64,000 nucleotides of DNA from Thiohalophilus thiocyanatoxydans. GTDB lineage: Bacteria > Pseudomonadota > Gammaproteobacteria > UBA6429 > Thiohalophilaceae. Shown here piece by piece: positions 7,612-15,634 of the stretch. Both the position numbers and the translations under genes were made by a program. The stretch's first letter is position 1. The number at the start of each line of letters is the position of its first letter. The notes under the pieces are model-generated. The model was not told where the DNA came from, did no database searches, and was given only the letters and a program-made list of their open reading frames with translations. Where the stretch lies: NCBI RefSeq assembly GCF_004366735.1, contig NZ_SOQX01000007.1, positions 91,266 through 155,265 of the forward strand. Reading direction: 5' to 3'.

Positions 7612-8762
7612 GCCACCTCACTGTCCATGTTTCTCAGGCGACTCAGTAGCGACCCGAACAGTCCCCGTTTCTCATTTTTCGGTACCTCTACAGGCTCCAC
7701 GACCGCATCGGCCTCCCGTCTGGCCCGATCGGCCAGACCAGCGGCATGGGCCGCGGTAAAGATAGAAAACACCTCCTGCAAAGGCAGTTCCAGCTTTTCG
7801 CTCATTTCATACAGGCTGCAGGGATTCCTGGCCCAGTAAGCGATGATTTTGAGTCCGTCATCGGTCAATTTGATACGGGTGATATTCGGCCAGCGGCGTA
7901 AATACTGTCTGTCCGCCGTCGAAATGTCGTACGGTATGCGCCCCTTGCAGGTCAACAAACCCAGATCCCACATAAACGTTTCAACCGACATGCTGCGGGT
8001 CTGTCCCGAGATGGAAGCGGCAACGCTGTCCACCCCGGCCCTGTCCAGGTAGGTAACTTCCACGGAGGAGGACAATCTGTCATCCAGCGGCGCGATGGCC
8101 ATGCTGCGGATTTGATTGTCTGACAGGTTGGTCAACACCTCGCCTTTTGCAGGCTGAATCAGAATCGATTTATGACCCCAGCATTTAATCAGCGCGCTCT
8201 CATGTCCCTGCTTTGAGGTGTCGAGTGCCTCAATGGCACGGCCGAGCAGGAACCGATCCAGATCAAAGCACATCTCATCGGTTTTTCTGATCATCTCCCG
8301 TTGCCGGTTGAACGTCGATTTGTCCTGCTCAATTTTGGTATTCAGTTTTGACGCGACTTTTTTGGTTTCAATTTTGGTTTCAATGGCTTCCATCGCCTTT
8401 TTCACCCTGTCTTCCGATATCCCGGCACTTGCCGGAACATCAAGCTCGACATCGGGCAACTCTTTTCGGATCGAATCAATCAACTCATCAGTATTTATCG
8501 GCATTTTCATACTCCTTATCGCCCAGCCATCGGCTTCGGTATTACAAAAACCGATAGCGGGAATGGACTGATTGTCTTTCACGATATCTCTGTATTTTTC
8601 TGCCATGTTCTCCGCTTCCAGGTTCAGCAAGAAGAGCTGGGCATCCGTTACTGAATCAAGCAGACGAATGTTGCGTACCTTCGGGCTTATCGCCTGACTC
8701 AGTCGTTCAATCGACCGCTTGTCAAAGCCGAACGCTGAAATTGTGATGTTGTTTTGCGGCAT
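7608..8762 (-). CDS. Pseudo-receiver / coiled-coil / winged-helix protein heading the GTPase operon
   Basis: A 384-residue protein of unknown function. The first 110 residues look like a receiver fold that has lost the phosphoacceptor Asp, ending in a typical receiver-like tail (KMPINTDELIDSIRKEL). A charged helical segment follows (about 115-175, probable coiled coil), then a domain I do not recognise. From about residue 290 there is a winged-helix-like region (LTDDGLKIIAYWARNP, MSEKLELPLQEVFSIF). It is the first gene of the operon and overlaps the GTPase gene by four bases (ATGA). An AGCAGGA ribosome site precedes the ATG. An adaptor or effector of the GTPase is likely by position; DNA binding is possible but unproven. 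Confidence 0.65.
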   Translation of the reverse strand: MPQNNITISAFGFDKRSIERLSQAISPKVRNIRLLDSVTDAQLFLLNLEAENMAEKYRDIVKDNQSIPAIGFCNTEADGWAIRSMKMPINTDELIDSIRKELPDVELDVPASAGISEDRVKKAMEAIETKIETKKVASKLNTKIEQDKSTFNRQREMIRKTDEMCFDLDRFLLGRAIEALDTSKQGHESALIKCWGHKSILIQPAKGEVLTNLSDNQIRSMAIAPLDDRLSSSVEVTYLDRAGVDSVAASISGQTRSMSVETFMWDLGLLTCKGRIPYDISTADRQYLRRWPNITRIKLTDDGLKIIAYWARNPCSLYEMSEKLELPLQEVFSIFTAAHAAGLADRARREADAVVEPVEVPKNEKRGLFGSLLSRLRNMDSEVA

Positions 8763-9302
8763 AGTCCTGCTTCAGGGTTTACCAGGGCACCGCCCCGATT
8801 TTCAGATTCGTCGCTTCGTCCATGCCATCCTTACAATGGCTTTCCACGAGCAACAGATGAATGTCGCCGCTGTTATCCCCGCAGGGGCTGTCAGCCAGAG
8901 CGACACAGGTCGTACTCGTGTGTAGTGTTGTGACTCGGGAATCGGTCTGCCGGGAAGCGCACGCTGGAAAACACGCGGAAGTGTTCCTGTGGCAACCCAG
9001 CCGTCCTAGAGCACGCTCCGTAGACCTGTAGTTTTGAGCCCCCGACTTTCACCGGGTTTTCCCTTGTCACATTCTTGATTACATTCTCGAATTGAGAACC
9101 TTACCAATCATGTCAGTTAAGAACCTTAACAACCTTGTCAGTTATATATCTATAGTTTATAGCGCTACAGAAAACAAGGTTAAAAGAATTATTTTTTATG
9201 CTAGTTTTAACTCTCTGACAAATGAGGATTTTTATTACACGCAACAAAAGGATGGTTTATAAGAGTTTCTGATGGTTTATTCAAAAATGGGAAAAAGGCG
9301 TT
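8763..9302. other. 540-bp intergenic region upstream of the GTPase operon
   Basis: No convincing gene. The half nearest the operon is GC-rich; the other half (from about 9060) is AT-rich and contains a tandem 25-bp repeat. The operon promoter must lie here, read on the minus strand. I saw no known riboswitch or structured RNA, though the segment 8880-9060 is short of stop codons in several frames and could hold a structured leader. Confidence 0.5.
9096..9145. repeat. Two tandem 25-bp repeats in the GTPase operon upstream region
   Basis: Units 9096-9120 and 9121-9145 are directly adjacent and match at 21 of 25 positions. Each has the form GAACCTTA..CAA....TGTCAGTTA. Tandem sites of this size in a regulatory region are often a repeated protein-binding site; 25 bp is more than two helical turns. 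Confidence 0.7.
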
Positions 9303-9662
9303 TTAAAGGAGTCTGGCGAGCCGGTTGACCGCTTTCCAGGTCACCAGCTGCAGCATCCCCGAATTCACATCGGGGGTCGACATACAGGCCAGAATGGCCT
9401 TGTCGAAAACCGGCAGAATAGTGACACAACCCGAGCTGGAGCGAATAAACATCTCCTCGACCTGGCCGTACTGCAGCTCATCGATAATCTTGCCGCACAC
9501 CAGCTGCAGCTCGATATACAGCGCCGCCACCCTGTCCGCATCCTGAACATTGCCTTCATGCGCGATCACCAGACCGTCCGGTGAGACGACAATCGACAGC
9601 AGAATACTCGGATTCGCCGAGTTCAACTCCTGCAGGACGGATTCAAGATCGGAGACTGGCAA
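9303..9662 (-). CDS. Roadblock/LC7 domain protein, first of the cluster
   Basis: A 119-residue single-domain Roadblock/LC7 protein. It shows the canonical opening (SILLSIVVSPDGLVIAH), the long helix with ALYIELQLVCGKII and the closing strands VTILPVFDKAILACMS. It uses a TTG start preceded by AAGGAA at good spacing. It is separated from the GTPase operon by 540 bases with the same orientation, so it may have its own promoter. It is the clearest of the three Roadblock-type proteins and the best candidate GTPase partner. Confidence 0.88.
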   Translation of the reverse strand: MPVSDLESVLQELNSANPSILLSIVVSPDGLVIAHEGNVQDADRVAALYIELQLVCGKIIDELQYGQVEEMFIRSSSGCVTILPVFDKAILACMSTPDVNSGMLQLVTWKAVNRLARLL

Positions 9663-9845
9663 AACGATTCCTTAAATTTAACTGCTGCCGACAGGATGCA
9701 AACAGGGATTGATTGTTAACTATTATTATCATCAAACTCGCGAAGACAACAAGCATGCCACTACATATGTTACCAAATTTTGAAGTTTTTGTTATACGCG
9801 TCACGCATCCCGCCCGTGTCATGGGGCAACACATACCAATAAGGT

Positions 9846-10343
9846 TCAGCCACGACGGTTGTTGAACATCTCATCGGTATCGTGACCGACCGTTTCCCGT
9901 GCGACTCGCTGACGCTTGTAGCCGGTGGTAGTGCGGATTCGTGTCCACATGGTCCAGATGTAGAGCACGATCGCGATCAGCTGCAGCAGACCGCCACACA
10001 ACACGACCCAGCTCAGCAGGGTCATGTCATTGGTGCTGCGCACCAGTTCCCCGGCGAAGCGCAACAGGGTACCGCTTAACAACAGCCAGTAGACCCGTCT
10101 GATCGCGGTTTCCCGGTAACGGGGATCATCGCGGGAAGGTTTGGGAAATAGCCACAGGGCCACGCCGAGGATCATAAACATCACAAAACCGACGAACATG
10201 ATATGGGTGTGGGCCGAGATCAGATAGGGATGCGGCCATTCGCCGTACAACTCGCGGCGCAGCAGCATCCAGCCCCCGAGCAGCAGACCGAGGATCAAAA
10301 ACACAAATGCGGTCTTGATAAATCGTCGGGGCAGTTCGGTCAT
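9846..10343 (-). CDS. Small heme-copper-oxidase-like membrane protein
   Basis: A 165-residue protein with four or five transmembrane helices and a charged tail. The segment SAHTHIMFVGFVMFMILG followed by VALWLFP resembles helix II of heme-copper subunit I, including the His residues that could bind a low-spin heme. The protein is far too short for a full subunit I (about 480 residues) and has no CuB site. Such proteins are often labelled subunit-I-like and occur near NO-metabolism genes. A heme-binding role is plausible; the true function is unknown. Confidence 0.7.
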   Translation of the reverse strand: MTELPRRFIKTAFVFLILGLLLGGWMLLRRELYGEWPHPYLISAHTHIMFVGFVMFMILGVALWLFPKPSRDDPRYRETAIRRVYWLLLSGTLLRFAGELVRSTNDMTLLSWVVLCGGLLQLIAIVLYIWTMWTRIRTTTGYKRQRVARETVGHDTDEMFNNRRG

Positions 10344-10490
10344 CGCGGCTTAATTCCGTATCAGAATAATAGAAGAAGCGTACCAGATCGGTGCCGTGAT
10401 GGGGTTGTCGAAGCCGGCGTTGGCGTTATACCTGTACACTGGCCCGGCTCCCGGCGGGTATTTTGCCAGCCGGGGCCGAGCCGCCGACTT

Positions 10491-10955
10491 CTACTCGTCC
10501 TGATCCCAGATAAGATTGAGCAGCGCCACATCCTGACGCTGCTGCTTGAGCGGGCAGGCGGGACAGCCCTGGGAAGACGGTTCGTTGCGGCATCCGCGAC
10601 ACTGTTCAAGCAAGGCCTCCGCCTCGGTGAGCCGGTGTTGCAACCGGGTCAGATCAGCAATGCGTTCGCCAAGCGTCTGGCCGACAGCCGACAGCCGGGC
10701 CGAGACGGCCCGCCGCCCCTCCTCGCCCGTTTGACACTGCTCTCTGGCCTGCACCACCTCGCCAATCGTCTCCAGTGACAAACCGCTGTCGGCCAGCTCG
10801 AGGATCGCCGCCAGCCGGGCCCGGTGATGATCGGTATACAGCCGGGTGCCGCCGCCGCTGCGTAACGGTTTCAGCAAACCCGCCTCTTCGTAATAGCGAA
10901 TCGTGCGTACCGTGGTGCCGAGCTGTTCGGCCAGCTCCCCGATTTTATACTTCAT
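10491..10955 (-). CDS. MerR family regulator with C-terminal four-cysteine cluster
   Basis: A 154-residue regulator. It has the MerR winged helix at the N-terminus (KIGELAEQLGTTVRTIRYYE), a dimerisation helix and a C-terminal cluster Cys-x2-Cys-x8-Cys-x2-Cys followed by PL (CRGC ... CPACPL). The cluster resembles the [2Fe-2S] loop of SoxR but with wider spacing, so it may hold an iron-sulfur cluster or a metal ion. The ATG at 10955 is used; an upstream GTG adds one residue. It lies 23 bases downstream of the HMA-like gene and probably acts on the palindrome at 11232-11253, controlling its own operon. Confidence 0.88.
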   Translation of the reverse strand: MKYKIGELAEQLGTTVRTIRYYEEAGLLKPLRSGGGTRLYTDHHRARLAAILELADSGLSLETIGEVVQAREQCQTGEEGRRAVSARLSAVGQTLGERIADLTRLQHRLTEAEALLEQCRGCRNEPSSQGCPACPLKQQRQDVALLNLIWDQDE

Positions 10956-10978
10956 CACACCTGCCGGAACCGATCCGG

Positions 10979-11206
10979 TTACATCCCGACCAGTTGCGCA
11001 TTGTAGCCGCCGGACTCGACCTGCTGGAGCAGGCGGCTTGAGTCGGCCACCTCGCTGTCATAACTGACCAGCAGCAGATGCGGCTTCTGCTCGCTGAAGC
11101 GCGGGGCAATCACCCCGTCGACCTGGCGCAGCCGCTCTTGCAGAGCATTGCGCTCGGTGTCGGGCAGGGTTTCGTTCACATGAATCATGATGTCGGCAAC
11201 TTGCAT
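10979..11206 (-). CDS. HMA-like small protein without the metal-binding CxxC
   Basis: A 75-residue protein with the beta-alpha-beta-beta-alpha-beta pattern of a heavy-metal-associated domain (VADIMIHVNETL, VDGVIAPRFSE, HLLLVSYDSE, GGYNAQLVGM). The metal-binding CxxC of loop 1 is absent. It has a strong ribosome site (AAGGAGAAGAGC) and is the first gene after a perfect palindromic operator. It is co-transcribed with the MerR regulator. It may bind another ligand or serve as a protein partner; the role is unknown. Confidence 0.72.
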   Translation of the reverse strand: MQVADIMIHVNETLPDTERNALQERLRQVDGVIAPRFSEQKPHLLLVSYDSEVADSSRLLQQVESGGYNAQLVGM

Positions 11207-11231
11207 GCTCTTCTCCTTCCGGTTCCGTTAA

Positions 11232-11253
11232 AATCTTACGTTAACGTAAGATT
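11232..11253 (-). promoter_or_regulatory. Perfect 22-bp palindrome, candidate MerR-family operator
   Basis: The sequence AATCTTACGTT/AACGTAAGATT is a perfect palindrome 25 bases upstream of the HMA-like gene. Its GTTAAC core and dyad are of the type bound by MerR-family regulators such as SoxR. On the minus strand it overlaps a possible -10 (TAATCT, 11249-11254) that is 17 bases from a TTGGCA -35-like box (11272-11277). The local MerR protein is the obvious candidate regulator. Confidence 0.75.
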
Positions 11254-11295
11254 AGACGAAATGCTCGGCAATGCCAACCTCCCGGCGGCTTGCGT

Positions 11296-11715
11296 TCAGC
11301 CGGTCGGCGGCAGGCCCTGCAGGATGTTGCCGCGCACCGGCGGGGAGAAGAAGGTTCGCCGCAGCAGATCGGCCGAAAACGGCTCGCTCCGATTCCAGGG
11401 CAGCAGCGATACCAGCCGGGCCATGGTGCAGTAGCCGAACAGGATCTGTGCCCAGGTGCCGAGTGTCGGAATCCAGTAAATCAGCTGCAGCGGCGCGGGC
11501 AGCGCGATCAGCAACAACAGCAGATAACCGAGGCGCACCTGTACCGGAAAGGCGGCAAGACTGCGCTCGCGCAGCAGAAAGTGGATCAGCTGGAACACGG
11601 TGATACCGATGGCGACATAAAATCCCGGGGTCCAGCCCAGCACCCCGGCGCTGAGAAACCCCACCGTCACCAGCCAGTACCACCAGCTCAGGGTTCGGTA
11701 TTCGAGCAGGAACAT
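11296..11715 (-). CDS. Hypothetical four-helix membrane protein
   Basis: A 139-residue protein with about four transmembrane helices (starting at residues 12, 33, 61 and 88) and an Arg/Pro-rich tail. It resembles no family I can name. It lies upstream of the palindromic operator and reads in the same direction as the HMA-like/MerR pair, so it may be a separate transcription unit ending before the operator. Confidence 0.6.
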   Translation of the reverse strand: MFLLEYRTLSWWYWLVTVGFLSAGVLGWTPGFYVAIGITVFQLIHFLLRERSLAAFPVQVRLGYLLLLLIALPAPLQLIYWIPTLGTWAQILFGYCTMARLVSLLPWNRSEPFSADLLRRTFFSPPVRGNILQGLPPTG

Positions 11716-11833
11716 GGCATCTCTCCCGGGTCAGAATAAGTCAAAACGGTTCGGGCGAATTATAGAACAGGCAACAAGCGCGGACAGTCCCCTCATCGAC
11801 AGAGCGCCGCTCCCACCCGTGCCGCCCGGCGTG

Positions 11834-13183
11834 TCAGCCCACCCCGGGCAGATGGTGCAGCGCCTGATCGATGGCCTCGGCCGGGTACTCGAAGTCCTCC
11901 AGCTCGCCGCTGAAGTACTTGTCGTAGGAGCCCATGTCGAAATGGCCGTGGCCGGAGAGGTTGAAGAACAGGGTCTTCGCCTCGCCGCTTTCCCTGCAGC
12001 GGTTGGCCTCGTCGATCACCGCGCGAATGGCGTGGTTCGACTCGGGCGCGGGGATGATGCCCTCGGCCCGGGCGAACTGCACCCCGGCCTCGAAGGTGGC
12101 CAGCTGCGGTACCGCCACCGCCTCGATCAGCCCTTCATTATACAGTTGCGAGACCAGCGCCGAGTCGCCGTGATAGCGCAATCCGCCGGCGTGGATGCCC
12201 GGCGGCACGAAGTCGTGGCCCAGGGTGTACATCTTCATCAGCGGGGTCAGCCCCACCGAATCGCCGAAGTCATAGGCGTAATGGCCGCGGGTCAGGGTCG
12301 GGCAGGAGGCCGGCTCCACCGCCACCAGGCGCACGGCCTTGCCGGCCGCCTTGTCGGCAAAGAACGGGAAGGCCGCACCGCCGAAGTTGGAGCCGCCGCC
12401 ACAGGGGGCGAAGACCATATCCGGATAGTCGCCCACCTTCTCGAACTGTTTCTTCGCCTCCAGGCCGATCACCGTCTGGTGCAGCAGCACATGGTTGAGC
12501 ACCGAGCCCAGCGCGTAGTTGGTGTCGTCCCGCGAGGCCGCCTCTTCCACCGCCTCGGAAATGGCAATCCCCAGCGAGCCGGGGGAATCGGGATCCTTGG
12601 CCAGGATCTGGCGCCCCGATTCGGTCCGGTCGGTGGGGCTGGGCAGCACCTCGGCGCCCCAGGTCTGCATCATCGAGCGGCGAAACGGCTTCTGCTCGTA
12701 GCTCACCTTCACCATATAGACCCGCACCTCAATGCCGAACTTCTGGCCCACCATCGCCAGGGAGGAGCCCCACTGGCCGGCGCCGGTCTCGGTGGCCAGG
12801 CGGCGAATCCCCGCCTCGCGGTTGTAATAGGCCTGGGCCACGGCGGTGTTGGGCTTGTGCGAACCGGCCGGGCTGACACCCTCGTACTTGTAATAGATCT
12901 TCGCCGGGGTGCCCAGCGCCGCCTCCAGCTGGTGGGCGCGGTACAGCGGCGAGGGTCGCCACAGCTGATACACCTCGCGCACCGGCTCGGGGATGGTGAT
13001 CCAGCGCTGATCGCTCACCTCCTGTTCGATCAGCGACATGGGAAAAATCGCACTCAGGGCATCGGGGCCGATCGGCTGCCCATCGGGCCCCAGCGGCGGC
13101 AATGGCGCGTTGGGCATATCCGCCACCACGTTATACCACTGGGTGGGCATTTCGGACTCGTCGAGCAGGATCTTGGTTTGCAT
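11834..13183 (-). CDS. trpB2: Tryptophan synthase beta subunit, TrpB2 type
   Basis: A 449-residue PLP enzyme. The Schiff-base lysine is in GSHKPNTA, and the phosphate-binding glycine loop is CGGGSNFGG. The longer N-terminus ([20 protein letters not shown]) and the length mark it as the TrpB2 subtype, which condenses indole with serine and usually works without a TrpA partner. No trp genes are adjacent, so it may salvage free indole. Assignment to the subtype is confident; its physiological role is inferred from the family. Confidence 0.93.
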   Translation of the reverse strand: MQTKILLDESEMPTQWYNVVADMPNAPLPPLGPDGQPIGPDALSAIFPMSLIEQEVSDQRWITIPEPVREVYQLWRPSPLYRAHQLEAALGTPAKIYYKYEGVSPAGSHKPNTAVAQAYYNREAGIRRLATETGAGQWGSSLAMVGQKFGIEVRVYMVKVSYEQKPFRRSMMQTWGAEVLPSPTDRTESGRQILAKDPDSPGSLGIAISEAVEEAASRDDTNYALGSVLNHVLLHQTVIGLEAKKQFEKVGDYPDMVFAPCGGGSNFGGAAFPFFADKAAGKAVRLVAVEPASCPTLTRGHYAYDFGDSVGLTPLMKMYTLGHDFVPPGIHAGGLRYHGDSALVSQLYNEGLIEAVAVPQLATFEAGVQFARAEGIIPAPESNHAIRAVIDEANRCRESGEAKTLFFNLSGHGHFDMGSYDKYFSGELEDFEYPAEAIDQALHHLPGVG

Positions 13184-13252
13184 TATTGTTATCCCGGCTG
13201 GTGGACCTCACAGAATCTTACCCGAAGGCACTGGCGAGGCAAACCACAGACT

Positions 13253-13280
13253 GAGTTCTGAGTGCTGAGTGCCGAGTCTG
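13253..13280. repeat. Degenerate 7-bp-period array
   Basis: Four consecutive heptamers of the form GAGTNCT. One of several arrays with a strict 7-bp period found between genes in this window (see 14096, 36821, 43441, 49304, 63883). Confidence 0.7.
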
Positions 13281-13377
13281 GGTCACTGATGTTATCGAAG
13301 GACCTGTGGGAGGCGATGTCTTGCCACTTGTCCTTCGCGCTTGAAAAGCGCTCCCACAAGCCCTTCGGGCGAAGTGC

Positions 13378-14058
13378 TTAGTACTTAGTTGTCCCGCCAC
13401 AATCCGACACGACGCTGGATAACAGGCCATCGACCGTGATATTGAAGGCTGGGGTGATGGGACAGCCTGCCGCGTGCAGGACCCGGGCGGTCCAGACGTT
13501 GCAGGTGTTGAACAGATGGTACGTCTCGCGGGAGCGATAAAAGCGGCTGTTGCCGTACAGCCCTGGCTGAAGCGCGACCGCCGACTCACCCTCGCGGGCG
13601 AAGCGGCTATCGAGATGCCGGCCCATCCGGGCGAAGCCGTCACGGGAGAATTCAAGGTAAACGATCTCGCTGCGCGGAAAGTAGTCGATCACCGGCTCAC
13701 TGAACCCGACCACATGCAATACACTTGAAGTCGGCCACAACCCGGCCTTGAGCAGATGACCGACGTGAGGTTCCGGACTCAGGTAGTAACCGCGATCACC
13801 CCAGCCAAACTCCAGATAACGCGCACCGGGAAAGTCCGCCTGCTCGGGCAGCAGCCCCGGTGGAATCGCAGCCCGTTCGATCACGATCCCTGCGTGCCAA
13901 CCGTGGCTGACCAGGTAGATCGGCACCACCGGCTCCCCCTCACCGGGTGGAAACAGACCGTCAGGCGGCGCCGCGCAAGCACCCAGCCACAAGGCCAATG
14001 CGCCAAGCCACAGCCCCGCCACGACGGGATTGAGACATGCCGATATGCTGTTCATCAA
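13378..14058 (-). CDS. DUF2459-type lipoprotein
   Basis: A 226-residue protein with a signal sequence and a lipobox (ALWLGAC), so it is probably a lipoprotein. It has the conserved features of the DUF2459 / TIGR02117 family: VSHGWHAGIVI, LEFGWGDRGYY and FNTCNVWTA. The pattern of Cys, His and Asn resembles a papain-like fold, but the activity is unknown. The last codons lie in a 7-bp-period repeat (AGTACTT-type), so the C-terminal tail may be a by-product of repeat insertion. Confidence 0.8.
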   Translation of the reverse strand: MMNSISACLNPVVAGLWLGALALWLGACAAPPDGLFPPGEGEPVVPIYLVSHGWHAGIVIERAAIPPGLLPEQADFPGARYLEFGWGDRGYYLSPEPHVGHLLKAGLWPTSSVLHVVGFSEPVIDYFPRSEIVYLEFSRDGFARMGRHLDSRFAREGESAVALQPGLYGNSRFYRSRETYHLFNTCNVWTARVLHAAGCPITPAFNITVDGLLSSVVSDCGGTTKY

Positions 14059-14095
14059 TACAGCATATCAGAACAGGTTACGGGAACGAGGGCGA

Positions 14096-14137
14096 AGTAC
14101 TGAGTACTGAGTACTTAGAACTAAGAACTAAGTACTT
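14096..14137. repeat. 7-bp-period array, six units
   Basis: Units read AGTACTG, AGTACTG, AGTACTT, AGAACTA, AGAACTA, AGTACTT with no phase slip. With the related short stretch at about 13373-13390 it flanks the DUF2459 gene on both sides. Confidence 0.8.
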
Positions 14138-14141
14138 TTAT

Positions 14142-14567
14142 TTAATATTTCCTGGAGAAGTGCCCGATGATCTGCCCCATCGCCTCCCGCCAGCGGCCCT
14201 CAAGCTGCGGATTGAACTGTGGATCGTGTTCACGGATGGCCGTCAGCAGGCTGTTGAGCCAGTAGTCATACAAATGCGGCTGCACGGGAGCGTGCCCATG
14301 GCGGCTGTGAATCTCGGCCATCTTGTCCACCTCCCGTTTGACGATCTCGCTGCCGGCGGCAAACATGATGGAGTTGGACAGGGTCCGGCGCAGCAGGCGC
14401 CGCTGGCGATTGAAGTCGGTGTTGGCAAAGGCGTTTTTCACCTCCGGATGACTTTCGAGAAACACATCGTAAAAGCGTTCGATAAAACCGCCGTTATGCA
14501 AACAGCGGCCGTAACTCTGGTGTAGATCGTCGTAGCTGTCGCCCGACGCGGTATTTCCTGCTGACAT
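14142..14567 (-). CDS. Single-domain globin
   Basis: A 141-residue globin with a full 3-over-3 pattern: an N-terminal helix (YDDLHQSYGRCL), a helix rich in Arg (NRQRRLLRRTLSNSIMFA) and a proximal region with SRHGHAPVQPHLYDYW. It probably binds heme, with a His of the HGHAPV segment as proximal ligand. A CGAGGT ribosome site precedes the ATG. It stands alone. With norSY and the truncated haemoglobin it is the third locus in 15 kb that could handle NO or O2; its ligand cannot be told from sequence. Confidence 0.85.
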   Translation of the reverse strand: MSAGNTASGDSYDDLHQSYGRCLHNGGFIERFYDVFLESHPEVKNAFANTDFNRQRRLLRRTLSNSIMFAAGSEIVKREVDKMAEIHSRHGHAPVQPHLYDYWLNSLLTAIREHDPQFNPQLEGRWREAMGQIIGHFSRKY

Positions 14568-14902
14568 TGATTACCTCGGATAATTTGTGAACATTCCTGG
14601 CCTGGGGGAGGGGCCAATCACTAAACCGTATTATACGCAAGATAAACTTATTGAAAAACAGTAACAGGAAGTCGATCTGTTACAACAATGTAAACAATCC
14701 ACAAGACGCAGCAATATAGTCAGGAATAAAACACTCGTCACCCGGGCGTCCGGCACCGGCAGCGCATCATCGAGCCTGACTCGCATTCAAAGAATGGGTT
14801 ACAACGGGAGGCTGTCTGGCGTCTTTGGCAAACGCCATTTAGTGCATGATGTTGCGCTCTGTCATCCCGGCGACACGGGGATGACAGAGCAATGAACGCC
14901 GT
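14568..14902. other. Intergenic region with perfect inverted repeat
   Basis: No gene seen. It contains the upstream region of the globin gene and a 13-bp hairpin at its far end, next to the stop codon of the DUF3617 gene. Confidence 0.5.
14856..14890 (-). terminator. 13-bp perfect inverted repeat after the DUF3617 gene
   Basis: Arms 14856-14868 and 14878-14890 (GCTCTGTCATCCC and its complement) with a 9-base loop. It lies 13 bases past the stop codon of the DUF3617 gene. There is no T-run, so it may be a REP-type element rather than an intrinsic terminator. Confidence 0.5.
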
Positions 14903-15346
14903 TCAGCAGTCACCGACCCGCTTGCCGTCGAAGGTATTGCGCATCTGCATTTCACCCATCGGCCCGGCCTGGACCTTCATCTCGAACCAGCCATCGGAGG
15001 TTGTGCCGTGAAAGTTCACTTCACCATGCCCGGAAGAGGAACCCTGTGCCGTTTCACACTCGATCTCCCAGACAACCTTGCTCGGCGAATCCGAGGTTTT
15101 GTTAAATGTACAGCCCTCTTCCATGTCCTCGGGCTTGAAGCTGATATCCTCTTTGGTCACACATTCCTGCTTGGTCGTTGGTTCCTTTTTCATCATGGAC
15201 GCCATATTCTCCGGCATGCCGCTGACGTCCATCTTGTAGGTCATCTCCCACATTCCGGGGTCGACATTATAATCCTGCCCGTGGACCGGCTGGGCCAGCA
15301 TGGCAACCAGCATTCCCAGTGCGACAAAAAGCTTTTTCGAAAACAT
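14903..15346 (-). CDS. DUF3617 periplasmic protein
   Basis: A 147-residue secreted protein with a clean signal peptide (KKLFVALGMLVAMLAQPVHG). The mature part opens with the DUF3617 hallmark PGMWEMTYKMDVSGMP and contains four cysteines that may form two disulfides. The ATG at 15346 has an AAGGAGAAGACA ribosome site; a longer in-frame start exists but lacks one. The family is widespread in proteobacteria and has no assigned function. Confidence 0.85.
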   Translation of the reverse strand: MFSKKLFVALGMLVAMLAQPVHGQDYNVDPGMWEMTYKMDVSGMPENMASMMKKEPTTKQECVTKEDISFKPEDMEEGCTFNKTSDSPSKVVWEIECETAQGSSSGHGEVNFHGTTSDGWFEMKVQAGPMGEMQMRNTFDGKRVGDC

Positions 15347-15403
15347 TGTCTTCTCCTTATTCTTTGTTGCAATCATAGATTTGAATTCAGGGAACTAGAC
15401 ATC

Positions 15404-15634
15404 CTAATCGTCCCCGATCTGAAACTCGCCATTTTCATAGCGTTCGATAACCCGCTGCGCCGCCGACTCGTCTTCATCCTCCACGCTCAGCTTGATGTGA
15501 CCCATCGGCATCAGCTCGCCGATCCCGCCCTGCAGGTACTCGCCGTTGACGTAGGTGTCGATCCCCTGCGACTCCAGCAGTCCCTTGACCAGGTTGCCCT
15601 CGATATAGTCATTGGCAGTGTAGACGATAACCAT
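15404..15634 (-). CDS. DUF2007 domain protein
   Basis: A 76-residue protein matching the DUF2007 pattern: MVIVYTANDYIEGNLVKGLLE, a central Gly-rich turn and a closing strand IKLSVEDEDESAAQRVIE. These small ferredoxin-fold proteins are often called putative signal-transducing proteins, without proof. Its start overlaps the stop of the psiE-like gene by one base (TGATG), so the two are translationally coupled. Confidence 0.82.
   Translation of the reverse strand: MVIVYTANDYIEGNLVKGLLESQGIDTYVNGEYLQGGIGELMPMGHIKLSVEDEDESAAQRVIERYENGEFQIGDD

Noticed and set aside
8719..8925. Plus-strand frame antisense to the start of the pseudo-receiver gene
   Set aside because: No ribosome site and no recognisable sequence features.
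11714..13261. Long open frame antisense to trpB2
   Set aside because: Shadow of a GC-rich gene; composition rich in Gly, Arg and His with no motif.
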